In this document: positions 13,401 through 24,790 of the stretch, one piece after another
Numbering within the stretch: position 1 is the stretch's first letter
How the letters are laid out: each line of letters opens with the position of its first letter
Assembly (NCBI RefSeq): GCF_003073045.1
Contig: NC_037591.1
Location: 42,297,883-42,361,882, forward strand
Reading direction: 5' to 3'
Length of the DNA: 64,000 nucleotides
Source of the DNA: Pomacea canaliculata
Taxonomy: Eukaryota; Mollusca; Gastropoda; Architaenioglossa; Ampullariidae
Translations under genes and position numbers: made by a program
Notes under the pieces: generated by a model
The model's input: the letters and a program-made list of their open reading frames with translations, nothing else
Told to the model about the DNA's origin: nothing
The model's database searches: none

Positions 13401-13789
13401 TTTTCAGGCTACTGGACTGTGTGAATAAAGTTTAGCTTTAACACTGAAAAGTTTCTCACTTGTGTTAATAACGTATAGAAGAAAAAAGAGATGAAGTAAA
13501 AGACGATCACAAAGAATAAGAAGAAAGAGATGATGATGAGTCTCAGTATAAATCCAATGTGTAAATACAGGGGAATTTTTTCACACAGGTCATAACAAAA
13601 AGAATAGAAAACTTTTATCGCTCTACACAACTAAGTCAGGTCGTATTCTGTACACTGACCAACGTTAATAAAAATGACATTAACAACACTGGCTAACAAT
13701 AACTAACAATGTTACAAAACATATTCAGTCATTGAGTCTCAGTGAATTATAACTATTTTTCAGTATCGTCCAAACATTCACAAAGACAC

Positions 13790-13953
13790 TGTATCGTGCT
13801 GCGAGCTCTCAGCCGACCAACACCAGACACTGTTGATTTGATGACAAACGTACTTTAATCAACTAAGACAATATGGCTGCTCGCCAACCTTGACACTACT
13901 AAAATCGAACATAAAGCCCCGGATGTCCCCCCGGGATAACTCTTATCATGACA
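13790..13953 (-). repeat. 3' LTR of the Gypsy-type element
   Basis: A 164-bp repeat with TG...CA ends, identical by eye to 18096-18259. The purine-rich tract next to it on the inner side marks it as the 3' LTR in the element's minus orientation. Confidence 0.95.
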
Positions 13954-16900
13954 TCTCCCCTCCCTTGAGATACTTCACTTGATGGGGAGAATGTTTATTC
14001 TCTAATCAATGTTCAATACATAATCAGTCTTTATAACGTGCGGGCAGGGTGATTATTCTGCCGCTACGAGTCATTCTAGGTGTAGAGCTGCTACTGGGAT
14101 GGGAATCTCCTGGATCTGGAGTAGCACAATGTCTGGCTTCTGTAGCAGGACCACCTTCACTAGACGTCGATTCTGGACACTGAATCGGATCGCTGACATG
14201 AAGCGCTGTCTCTGGTTCACCTGTCACTGGGACTTGGGAAGTATACAGGGAAAAGTCATTTTGGACAGGACTGGGTCTGGAACTGGACTGCTCCGGCTCG
14301 AAGTTTCTTGACTTTCTGAGATGACGTCTGTTGCGTCGAAAACTACCTCTTGGAGTTTGTACAATGTATGACCTTGGAGCACACTGCTGCAGAATGACTG
14401 CTGGACTTCCCCAGTGCTTCTCACCATCTAGCTTCTGCAATACTGTGTCGCCTGGAAGCAGTTCGTCAAGCGGTCGCGCTCCATGACGCTTGTCAAAACA
14501 GTTCTTGTAAGACTGCTTTGCTTTTGCATCGCTCGCTGTTACAGCTGTTTTATCTTTGACTCAAGGTTCTCAGGCAATGTAGGTAATGTAGTTCTCAGTT
14601 TTCTTCCACAGGCTAATTCTGCTGGACTATATCCTGTGGCAGAAATAGTAGTGTCTCTGTATATCAATAGAGCTAATTCAGGTTCATCTTGCTGCAGAAT
14701 CTTTTTGGCAATTTGAACTGCTCTTTCAGCCTCTCCATTACCTTGTGGATAGTGTGGACTTGTTGTAACATGTTGAAATCCCCACTTTACTGCAAATTCC
14801 TGGAACTCCCTAGATGTGAATTGCCTTCCATTGTCTGTAACAAGAATCTCTGGGATTCCTTGGCGTGCAAACATGCTCTTCAGAAGTTTGATAACTTCTG
14901 CTGATGTACTAATCTTGATGTGCGCAAGATCAATAAAGCGCGAATAGTAATCTACAAGCACAAGGTATGATTGTCCTTTGAATTCCAGCAAATCTGCTGC
15001 ACACTTCTGGAATACACGCTGTGGTAATTCTGTCGGTATCAAAGGTTCCTTGCTCTGTGTCGGTTTCTTCTCCTGGCAATGTCTGCATTCTTCAACAATT
15101 CTTTTAATCCTGCCATTAATACCTGGCCACCAAACTGCTGCTTTTGCTCTATCTCTGCACTTAGTGATTCCTAAATGACCTTCATGTATCCTCTTCAGGA
15201 TATCATCATGAAGTGGTGCTGGCACAACAATGCGTGTTCCTCTGGTAAGGAGACCATTGTGCACACTAAGTTCCATGCGCACTGCATAATAGTCACGAAG
15301 ATTATCTTCTACATCTGTAATGTATTTTGGCCAGCCTTCATTAGTGTAGCGAATTGCTTCTTGAATCAGTCTGTCTTTTCTTGTCTCTTCTGCAATCTCT
15401 TTCAGACGCTTATCTGAAGCTGCACATGACCACGAAATGTCTACACTACTCAAATATGCCTCAACATCTTCTGAAAGTGTTATAACATCAGATTCAGCAG
15501 TGGTTAACTGAGGACTTCGGGATAGAGCATCTGCGATGACAAGCTTCTTCCCTGGCACATACTCTGCTGTGATACTGAATCTCATGAGGCGCATCAACAT
15601 GCGTTGGCATCTGATAGGAGTATCTTGCAAGTCACGATTGTTGATTAGTGGCACAATAGGTTTGTGATCAGTCTCTAATCGAACATTGTCAAGACCAATC
15701 AGGTATCTGCTGAACTTTTCACAAGCCCAGACTGCTGCCAGTGTTTCTTTCTCTATCTGTGCATATCTGCATTCACTAGCAGTCAATGTTCTTGAACAAT
15801 ATGCCACAGCTTTGAGACCTTCTGGATGCTGCTGTAGCAACACGCCACCAATGCCATAACTACTGGCATCTGAGCTGACAATTGTAAGCTTTGCCGGATC
15901 GTAGAATGCTAGTGTTGGTGCTGAAGTAAGCAGTTTCTTCACATCTGCCATTGCTTTGACTTGCATTGAGCCCCAACGCCACTCTCGATCCTTCCCCAGC
16001 AGTTGCGTCAATGGCTGAAGTACTGTAGACAGACTTGGCAAATACCGCCCTAAGAAGTTGCACATGCCCAGCATCCTCCTCAACTCAGGTACATTAGTTG
16101 GATCTGGCATGGCGATTATTGCTTCAACCTTTCCTGGGTCTGGTGAAATTCCATTCTTGCTGATTCTATGACCCAAAAATTCAATCTCATGCTTCCTGAG
16201 CTCACATTTCTCATAGTTGAGTTTCAGGTTAGCACTGGCAAGTGTTTTCATGACTCTCTCCAGATGTTTCTCGTGAGCTTGTTCATTCTCACTATAAACA
16301 AGGATGTCATCAAAATAGCAGATTATGTTGGGTACATCCTTTAGGATAGTCTCCATGGTCCTCTGAAAAATCTCTGGAGCTGATGAAATACCAAATGGTA
16401 ATCTCTTGAAGAAATATCTCCCACATGGAGCAATGAATGTAGTAAGTTTTGCAGAATCTGGATCAAGGGGAATCTGATAGAAACCTGATGTTGCATCCAG
16501 CTTGCTGTAAACTGCTGATCCAGAAAGCTTATGTAAAATATCTTCCAGTGTTGGCAAGGTATACCGCTCCCGCTTCACTGCAGTATTGAGCTTCTTGTAA
16601 TCAACACAAATACGTATGCTACCTGATTTCTTCATTACTGGCACAATGGGAGAGCACCAATCTGTTGGCTCTGTTATTTCCTCTATAATCCCTGTTTCCT
16701 GCATTCTTTTTAATTCTTCCTTGACTTGTCCAGCAATGGTATTGGTATTCTCCTTGCTGCATGAACACTGTATGGCTCAATGTTTTCTTTCAAGATGATT
16801 TTGACTGGAGGACACTGCACAGGTGTCTTGTCAAGTTTTCCAAATAAGGCATTGACAGCCTCTATCCTCTTCACTAAACCTAATCTGGATGCTGCTTCTC

Positions 16901-18095
16901 TACTAAGCAGATTTTCAGTGATTGCTTGCACAACAAACACTTTCAGTACATGAATCTGGTCATGAATTCTTGTTGTAGTAATGAACTGTCCATCACACTT
17001 CAGGACTCCTCCTACACTCTTTAACACTACATTGGTCTTCAATAGCTTGGGACATGGTGACAACTTTTTGTACTGTGTAGATGAAATGACAGAAACATCT
17101 GCCCCTGTGTCAATTTTGAACTTGACATCACAACCGCCGAACTGTAATACAGTTGTCCATGGTGGTTCTCTACTGTCACTGCACAAAGTCCCTACAAAAT
17201 GTTCCTTTACTTGTTTTTCTTCAAGTGCCTGCACTAACTTTGTTCTGCACACTGTAGCAAAGTGTCCAAGCCTACCACACTTGTTACACTTCCTTCCCTG
17301 AGCTGGGCACACACATGTTCTAGCGTGCCGTCTGCCACAACGAGTACAGCTTGACACGTTAACTGCTGACGATGCAAAGTCACTCTTTTCTGCTCTACCA
17401 CGACGACGACCACTGAAGCCGCGCGAACTGCCAGTTGCACCTTTGCACTGACTATATACTTGCTGAGCAGCACCAGAGGGACTTTTCTTGAATTGCACTG
17501 CGTCCACATTTGTGCGACGCTGGTCAGAAAGCTGTGCTTTCACTTGCTCATATTGCCTTGCCTGCAAGATGGCGTCTTGCAGTGTTAAATCTGCCTTTAA
17601 TTGTAATCTTTCGGACAAGTCTCTGTCGAGGATCCCTAACACGAGGCGATCTCTGATAGCTTCATCTTTGTCTCTTACGTCTGCCTTTGCAGCGAGCTCG
17701 TATAAATCTCTAATGTATTCTTCGATACTTTCGTCCGGTTTCTGATTTCTGGCGTGAAATCGTGCACGCTCATGGATGATATTGCGTTTTGGCACAAAGT
17801 ACTCATCAAATTTTTCCAGAACAGTGTCGTATTCTTGCCGCTGTCGTGCATCCAGATCAAACGACGTGAGAATGCGTTCTGCGTCGTTGCCCATAGTGTA
17901 GATCAAGGCACTGACCTGAACTGCTTCATCGTCTTTGTCTAGTTTTGATGCACATCTGAAACGCTGAAATCGTTGTTTCCACTCAGGCCACAAGTTTGGC
18001 TGGGAAAAATTGAATTGTTCTGGCGCTCTAAACGGAGCCATATTCAGCAGCTTGCTTGATTCTCTGTGATAATGATTATCCCAGTTCTGACACCA

Positions 18096-18259
18096 TGTAT
18101 CGTGCTGCGAGCTCTCAGCCGACCAACACCAGACACTGTTGATTTGATGACAAACGTACTTTAATCAACTAAGACAATATGGCTGCTCGCCAACCTTGAC
18201 ACTACTAAAATCGAACATAAAGCCCCGGATGTCCCCCCGGGATAACTCTTATCATGACA
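18096..18259 (-). repeat. 5' LTR of the Gypsy-type element
   Basis: A 164-bp repeat identical by eye to the other LTR. The candidate primer-binding site lies immediately inside it. Confidence 0.95.
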
Positions 18260-18381
18260 GACACGCTAATTAGACATCTCGAAACCAAGTATTCGCTTTG
18301 TTTCTTACTTTGCATGATGAAGGTCCAAGCCGGGTTGAAGTCCGTGGCGGCTTGTATTGTCCATGACGTCACATGAAGTCC

Positions 18382-18406
18382 AGGCTGGTCTCTACAGTCA
18401 ATCCTG
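18382..18406. repeat. Left copy of a direct repeat flanking the 8.3-kb stretch
   Basis: The FN1-exon sequence 'AGGCTGGTCTCTACAGTCAA' and the six following bases recur at 26725-26750 with one mismatch. These two copies bracket DNA that unit B lacks at this position. Confidence 0.8.
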
Positions 18407-19501
18407 CCACCTTATACTCAGGCATGCGTACTCGCTCACTTGAACATTCCAGGCCAAATTCGGCCGCCACAAGCGCGCAGCAGTTGACATCGAACTTCTA
18501 GCGTTTCATGTCCACCGCATGGACTGACCAATCGGATCGAGAGTCTGAGATCATGATACATAAGCTTAAATAAATTGAAGGAAATAAATATAAAAGAAGT
18601 ATTATTTATGCCCTTGTGTTGGTTTACACTTTTGCACAGATTTAAAAGGAGCAGAACTAAAAATATCACATTTTTATAGTAATATGTAGATTTATTTTAT
18701 TTTAAAATGATCGTATGGGGTATTGTGTAAATTGCGGATTCACGTCGTGATACAAAAGTTTTAAAAAAAAAGTAGATGAAAGAAATTTATATTGAATAAT
18801 GTGCGTATCATGGTGTACAGTTTTGCACAGATTAAAAATATCCAAATTTTTTCTCTTTACGTTGTGATACGAAATTTAAAAATATATATATTTTTTTAAA
18901 ATGCGTATAGGTTGTGGTCTAAAGTCAAAATACGAAATTAAAAGCAAAAAAGAAAAATTTTGAATGGTAAAATGCGTATCGTGTTCTACAGTTTCACACT
19001 AGTTAAAACTAACATATAGTTTTACAGAAATATTTAGGGTTTTTTTTTTTTATATGATCATACTTGGTATATAATTGTAAATTGTAGCTTAATTTACATC
19101 GTGATACGAATAAAATAATCTAAATAGTATAACGTAAACTTTGTTCATGTGCACCCATGGATATGGCTTGATTAAAAAAAAAAAAGATTTAAATAAGGAA
19201 CTGTTATCTAAACCTGTATGAAATATATATATAGCTATAGCGTCATTGTCAGTGCAAGTTACAAGAATTGTCTTTATTTAAACTAAAGCGGGGAAAAAAA
19301 CGATTTAAAGACTTCAACTAGTAATTCTATAGGGATGCACGTATACTAATGAGAAAATTATATTAGTATTATGTACGATCGTTCTTTCTACTCGAAAGGA
19401 ACGGCCAAGAACGGTCACTCTACCAACTTTATTGCTTTATTCGCGCCATACTTTGGTTCATCCACGTGCAGTGCATTCTTGTCTTTTGATATACCATCAA
19501 C
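18407..19501. repeat. AT-rich degenerate tandem repeat upstream of the GTF2I-type gene
   Basis: From about 18600 to 19140 two motifs recur in diverged form: 'TTTACACTTTTGCACAGATTTAAAA' type (18608, 18812, 18975) and 'GTGATACGAAATTTAAAA' type (18743, 18857, 18923, 19089). The spacing is irregular, about 65-205 bp. Any promoter of the gene starting at 19502 should lie in 18407-19500. No clear TATA box was found. Confidence 0.5.
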
Positions 19502-22500
19502 ATGTCTGCTAAAGTTGTTAAGCAGTTTCGACGAGTAAGTTTCCTTTTCGTAATGTAGATTTTTGTATCTGTGAAATCTGGAATCGACAGGAAGATAAAT
19601 GTGATCTTTCTTGATGGGGATGGGAGCTGGTTTTTTCATTACCAGAAACTAATGCTATATCACCGAAAATCGCTGTATAAAAGCTGCCGAAACATTGATT
19701 TACAAGCATTAAATTCTCACGCGTTGCATTACGAATAAATGTGAAATTTGATGTAGCGCATCGCTGACATCATTGCTTTGGGACTTTTGTTTTCAGATAA
19801 TTGGACAAAAGAGAACAACGGCCTTGAGCCATTTCACTAAAACAGGGACACGTATCCCTGGTGAAAGTAAGTTAATACGTTACTGGAGACCTTTATAAAT
19901 GCATTTTTTAGTACTCAGGTATGAAGCTCTTTCATGTGTAAAAGGATCCCTCTTATTTTGCAGTGAAATGGAGCTGGATGCAAACGACAGTTATGGCAAA
20001 TGTTTACTTCAGAGTTAGTCGAGTTGATATAGACATTTCAACTGCTCGAAAGAATAGCATACGCTTGTTGATGAAAATATGATGTGTGTATATGTAGCTC
20101 GAGCTATGCTACAGAATAAATTGCTGAAATATTTATGGTGTGCATGAATGACTGTTTCTATGCATGTTCTAAAATAAATAGTTATAATGGTAGCAATGAT
20201 TGCTCTAGTAAGAATATGTATTGTTCAATACTATATACGTTGCATTGTTTATTTCCAGCGAGAGCTGTGTTTCTTGCAAGAATGAGAGGTGAGTGGGCTC
20301 GCTTGAGAGCAGAGGAAAAACAACAATTCAAAAAAGAGGCAATGTCCTGCAGAGGGCAACTTCCTCAAGATGAAGGACAAAAAACTGCATACTTGAGGAG
20401 GGTGTGCTCTGAATTAAATCAGCTGGTATGTAACACTTAATACAAGTCTATTGTACTGTACATTAGGAAATGTGGGTAATCCTGTGCTGGAAAGTTATTA
20501 TGTATATTTTTCTCAGTTGACTGTGGGAGCTCCCAGCAACAAAGGAAACTTTCTAAATCTGTTTCAACCAGGCATAGACAATAAATATGTATTGTAAAAC
20601 TTGTTTTTACCACATTTCCAGACTGACTTCATGAAGCAGCTTGGCTGGTCGTTTTTTTATAAAATAACAACTGAAACCAGCATCCTGGAGTCTCCAGGAG
20701 GACAAGCTGCTTCCGTGCAACAAAACCCAACACCCCCACCAACACGTATCCCAAGGCCACCAAAAGGGGCGAAGGAGGAGGAAAGGGCCAACCTGCGGCG
20801 GGAGGTTCAAAACCTCTTCAATGAACTGTATGGTGAGTTTGCAGTATTACTGGTGATGAACTAGTTTATGTCACTGGGTTGTATGTAAGTTTGGAGATTT
20901 ACCAATTGTTGCACTGTCTTCTTGTTTTCAGGCCAAGCCACTGGAAGTATGGGAAATTTCCCATATAAGAAGCATAAGATCTGTCCAGAGGTGGCTGTGA
21001 CAGGTCTGCCTGAAGGTGTTCCTTTCAAGGAACCCTTCAGCTATGGCTTGCCGGCATTAAAAGCCATAATTGCCGAAAAACATAAAATACAAATGCATCT
21101 AATTCAGGCAAGGTAATTCACTATTTGTTTTTGTTGTTATTGTTGCTAGAATATTAAATTTCTAAGATCATGAAATTAACATAGAAATTGTACTTTTTTG
21201 CATGTTATGAATTTCATATGACTAATTCTGTGCATTTTGTTGTTTGAAAGCTTATCAGAAGACGTGGCACCAGGAGAGGATACAACTCCTGCTATCAGGT
21301 AATGTGAAATGGAAATGTTCTCTTCTGGTTTGCACATAAATGCAAGCTAGCTTATACTGCTGTTATTAATTCAGGGCTTCTGCTAAGGCTAAATTCTTTG
21401 GGGTCCCAGGGACCCTTTTTTCAGATTTCTAAGGGGTCCAGGCTAACTCTAAGGGATCCCTTTACAATATGAAAGAAAACAACAAATCAACATACTTTGT
21501 TCAACTGCCTATCAGGCACACAAAGCACTGTAATGTCTAGTCAGAAACGGCGAGATTTCTGTGCCATGAAGTCTGTGCTAGCATCTGTGATGAGCTTTTG
21601 CTCACTGTACTTGGGGTGCTCACTTTCTTTCCGTTTCTGAGACGATGATTCTAGCCAAGCTGTCAACGACATCTTGGAAATAGGGAACTCTTCCTGGTAA
21701 GGAAAAAACTCAGTGCAAGGGTAGTTACTCTCACCTTGTAGCAGACGACAACAATAGATTGGGCTATGATGTCAGACACTACACTTACCCAATTTTGTAT
21801 CTTTTCTTCGCCCAAATTTGAAGGGGTCCCCTGGGACCGCATTGACGAAAATTAATGGGGTCCTCCGAACTTTTAATGCGCACTGTATGCAAGTTTTTTG
21901 CATAACCAGAAGCCCTGAATTAATATATCCAACATTTGTTACAGTGCTAGAAAAAATTAAAAATAACTTGTTGTGCACATAGATATTCTTAGTGTATGAA
22001 GGTATTTGTTGTGAAATCTGGTAAAAAGATCTGCATTCTTTTTTATGCTCAGAGCACAGTCTTTGTGGCAGCAGTTGACAGGCTCCTGTGCTGCAGTGTC
22101 CTCACAGAGGAATGGCAGTGTCTCTGTTGTTGCGTATGTATTTTAGATATCACAAAGCATTTCTATATTGTGACTAAGAATGCATTCAAGATTTTAGCAA
22201 AATGTTAAGTGATGAAAATGACATTTGGATCATATGAATTACATTATAGGATTAAGAACTAATCTGCTGTAACATCAAGCATCACAACTCTAGAAGATGT
22301 CTAGGAAGTGGTAAAACTGTAGGGGTGAAGGAAAGCAACTGGTTGATTGTCATGCTGGCAGCACCCAGAGGTCAATGTCCAAATAAAAACTGAACTGAAT
22401 GAAAATTTATCATCTGTTGTGAAGATCTGAGATTGTTGTAGAAGTTTGGCATATGTAGCAAACTCATTGTGTGCTGTGATCAGGCAACTTCCTTCTGCAA

Positions 22501-24790
22501 TCTAGAATAATAGTGCAACTGCTTTCTGTGCAGTATCATATTGAATGCAATGGCATGCAGCATTGCACAATGTGTGTATGTGTTGCACAAAAACAAAATC
22601 CTTATGCAGACATAGAATAAATCATCATCTCTTTATTTCTGCTCAGTAAGGTGACACACTTGGATGCTACCTCCCCAGGAACAGAAGACTGTGTTGCCCC
22701 AACCCCCCATGAGAGTACACATGCTCCTGGAAATGTGTATGTATTTTTGCCATGACCTTGATCAGTCAAGAGTAAGATTACAAGCACAGCTGTAGCAAAT
22801 TTACAACAGCTATCAATGTTAATAATGTGTTTTTCTTTATTTACAATCAGACATGAGGTACTTCCCACCTTCAGCCCCAATGTGGATACATCTGGAGTTC
22901 CTGATGCCAATAATGAGTATGTATTTTTGCCATGACCTTGATCAGTCAAGAGTAAGATTACAAGCACAGCTGTAGCAAATTTACAACAGCTGTCAATGTT
23001 AATAATGATCTTGTGGAGTACATTTTGTGTTTTTCTTTATTTACAATCAGACATGAGGTACGGCCCACCTTCAGCCCCAATGTGGATACATCTGGAGTTC
23101 CTGATGCCAATAATGAGTATGTATTTTTGCCATGACCTTGATCAGTCAAGAGTAAGATTACAAGCACAGCTGTAGCAAATTTACAACAGCTATCAATGTT
23201 AATAATGTGTTTTTCTTTATTTACAATCAGACATGAGGTACGGCCCACCTTCATCCCCAATGTGGATACATCTGGAGTTCCTGATGCCAATAATGAGTAT
23301 GTATTTTTGCCATGACATTGATCAGTCAAGAGTAAGATTACAAGCACAGCTGTAGCAAATTTACAACAGCTATCAATGTTAATAATGTGTTTTTCTTTAT
23401 TTACAATCAGACATGAGGTACTTCCCACCTTCAGCCCCAATGTGGATACATCTGGAGTTCCTGATGCCAATAATGAGTATGTATTTTTGCCATGACCTTG
23501 ATCAGTCAAGAGTAAGATTACAAGCACAGCTGTAGCAAATTTACAACAGCTATCAATGTTAATAATGATCATGTGGAGTACATTTTGTGTTTTTCTTTAT
23601 TTACAATCAGACATGAGGTACGGCCCACCTTCAGCCCCAATGTGGATACATCTGGAGTTCCTGATGCCAATGGTCAGTTTACAGTGTACATGCAATCAAA
23701 AATTGTGCCTTTGACACTTTGAGCAAGAAGTAAAATATGAGACTTTTCTCCCACATTACTGTAGCTTCTTTCATATCCATGAACTGTGAACAGTCATGCC
23801 TAGCGCTTTGAGCCCACCTTCGATGGTGGGGAAAAGTGCTGTACAAAGAAACGTATCATTATTATTAAGAAGTTTTTTTTTTTTTTCCTTCAAAGTACTG
23901 TTAAATGTTCATGTTACTTGAAAACCCTATCCAGAGCAATATAAGGTCTCATTATTGTGTCAGAATCAGCTGTGGTACATGAAATCCTATTTGATTTTGT
24001 ATATTTCTTGAAGAAATATTTAAGGAATTCTTATTTCGGTTATTTATTTTTTTGGGGGTGGTCTTGTTGTACAGCCATGTCTACGGGTCCAGAAAAAACT
24101 GCTGAGAAGTCATCTACAAATGGAGCAGGTTAGGAAACAAGCGTTTTACACATTATGTTGTTGCTTATCTGATCTTATTTTACTTGGTAAACTAGCACGT
24201 AACATCTTGGCATCTTAAATCTCATGTGGGTCAAAAAAAATTTTGTCATGCTTATTTCTTTCTGTATGAGAGATGTGTTGACTTGGTCCAGTATGGAAGT
24301 GCTTTGATTTCTGTTATTTTCTGAATGTAGTAAAGAAAAGCCAATGGAAGGCCGAGGAAGTGGCAGCTGTCCAGCTCCATTTCCAGGAGGAACTGGAAGG
24401 AAGAAAGCTGGTCCAGATGGCCAACATAAAGAAATTTGTTGTCATGACAAATTTCTCCAGAACACCATCTGCTGTGCAGAAATTTCTGCTGAGAAGAAGG
24501 TAAGTGCAAGAAACAAGCTATAGAGACAGCATCAGAACATACTTTGTTTATGGGTGGTACTTAAATTCAGTGAAATAAACTTTTATGAGAAAAGATTTAT
24601 TTTTTCACTTTACTTCCACACTACCATGTGTCACCAGAGAACCTGAATGCCTGGGGATTTCTATTGAGTTCTTTTTTATATGACCCCTAGCATCATATAA
24701 ATGTTCTGCAGATTTTTGAAAATGTGGTTTGTTTCTAATTCTTGCTTTTTATGTGCTCCACATTACAGAAAAGAGCACAGGACCCAGTGA
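19502..24790 (+). CDS. GTF2I-repeat protein with tandemly duplicated exons
   Basis: Sixteen exons agree in phase throughout: 19502-19534, 19797-19866, 20259-20425, 20622-20832, 20932-21112, 21251-21298, 22647-22736, 22851-22916, 23051-23116, 23231-23296, 23411-23476, 23611-23672, 24075-24128, 24331-24499 and 24769-24790 hold the coding sequence as read (15 listed; an extra 5' UTR exon is likely). They give about 456 residues ending ...KEHRTQ. Around residues 147-220, 'LRREVQNLFNELYG ... VTGLPEGVPF ... YGLPALKAII' matches the GTF2I repeat (LRe-V-LFn-YG, TGLPEGvPF, yGiP-L-kIl). The C-terminal part 'KKSQWKAEEVAAVQLHF ... FSRTPSAVQKFLLRRR' resembles a Myb-like W...EE..AV..HF module. A nuclear DNA-binding role is expected from the family; no partner is evident. 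All splice sites are GT-AG. AATAAA is at 25505. Confidence 0.85.
21370..21919. mobile_element. Short TIR element in intron 6 of the GTF2I-type gene
   Basis: The ends are perfect inverted repeats, TTCAGGGCTTCTG at 21370 and CAGAAGCCCTGAA ending at 21919, flanked by TTAA on both sides (21366-21369, 21920-21923). Because TTAATT is palindromic here, a TTAA-targeting family (piggyBac or Kolobok) and an hAT with CAGGG ends are both possible. The inside (550 bp in total) contains a second inverted motif, GGGGTCCC...GGGACC, and no transposase. Confidence 0.75.
22851..23672 (+). repeat. Exon-bearing tandem array (five units of 180 or 200 bp)
   Basis: Five units each carry an acceptor (ACAATCAG|), an exon, and a donor (|GTATGT, or |GTCAGT in the last). 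Exon starts are 22851, 23051, 23231, 23411 and 23611, so periods are 200, 180, 180 and 200 bp. The long introns hold an extra 20 bp (near 23008 and 23568). The first four exons are 66 nt with phase 2 at both ends; each inserts 22 residues of the type HEV-L/R-PTF-S/I-PNVDTSGVPDANN. The fifth is 62 nt and exits in phase 1. The LP/RP variants fall in the order LP, RP, RP, LP, RP, which suggests that a block of units was duplicated together. Confidence 0.92.
23796..23872 (+). mobile_element. SINE/LINE 3' tail fragment
   Basis: 'TAGCGCTTTGAGCCCACC...GAAAAGTGCTGTACAAAG' followed by ATTATTATTA has the form of the 3' tail shared by many invertebrate SINEs and their LINE partners (gcgctttgag ... gcgctatataaa, then a short-unit tail). 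Only the tail is present. Confidence 0.5.

Larger units (their letters stand above)
13790..18259 (-). mobile_element. Gypsy-type (Ty3-like) LTR retrotransposon, very young
   Basis: Two LTRs of 164 bp (13790-13953 and 18096-18259) show no difference by eye and are flanked by a 5-bp target duplication GACAC (13785-13789, 18260-18264). Unit B keeps the empty site at 42217-42221. In minus orientation a purine-rich tract abuts the 3' LTR, and TGGTGTCAGAACTGGG beside the 5' LTR is a primer-binding-site candidate. Coding parts: gag with a CCHC knuckle and an aspartic protease (DTGAD) at about 16.7-18.0 kb; then reverse transcriptase (YFDD), RNase H and an integrase with an HHCC zinc region at about 14.0-16.7 kb. 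The domain order RT-RH-IN is that of the Gypsy superfamily. No envelope-like gene is seen. It looks close to whole, with perhaps one or two breaks. It inserted after the segmental duplication. Confidence 0.95.
7977..18404 (-). pseudogene. Duplicated contactin 3' half (FN1-FN4 plus GPI exon), unit A
   Basis: Exons matching contactin one for one can be read on the minus strand: FN1a 18309-18404 (damaged), FN1b 13136-13276, FN2a 12259-12356, FN2b 12029-12115, FN2c 11489-11633, FN3a 11017-11138, FN3b 10497-10677, FN4a 9207-9322, FN4b 8767-8934, GPI 7977-8088. Splice sites and phases are mostly kept. FN1a has lost about 55 bases internally and its 5' half lies 8.3 kb away at 26725. FN4b has lost bases near 8877, giving an early stop after 'FTFRNT'. 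The GPI exon lacks one G near 8030 and ends before the hydrophobic tail. No lectin, Ig or signal exons exist in this unit. It could be spliced as an alternative 3' tail only in truncated form; most likely it is dead. Confidence 0.9.

Noticed and set aside
22602-23572. Long antisense open frames (121 and 204 aa) with internal repeats
   Set aside because: They are the reverse strand of the exon array and its introns. The repeats come from the tandem units, while the sense strand has matching splice sites and phases.
22851-23672. CRISPR-like array
   Set aside because: The units are 180-200 bp with exon/intron structure and no unique spacers in a eukaryotic context.
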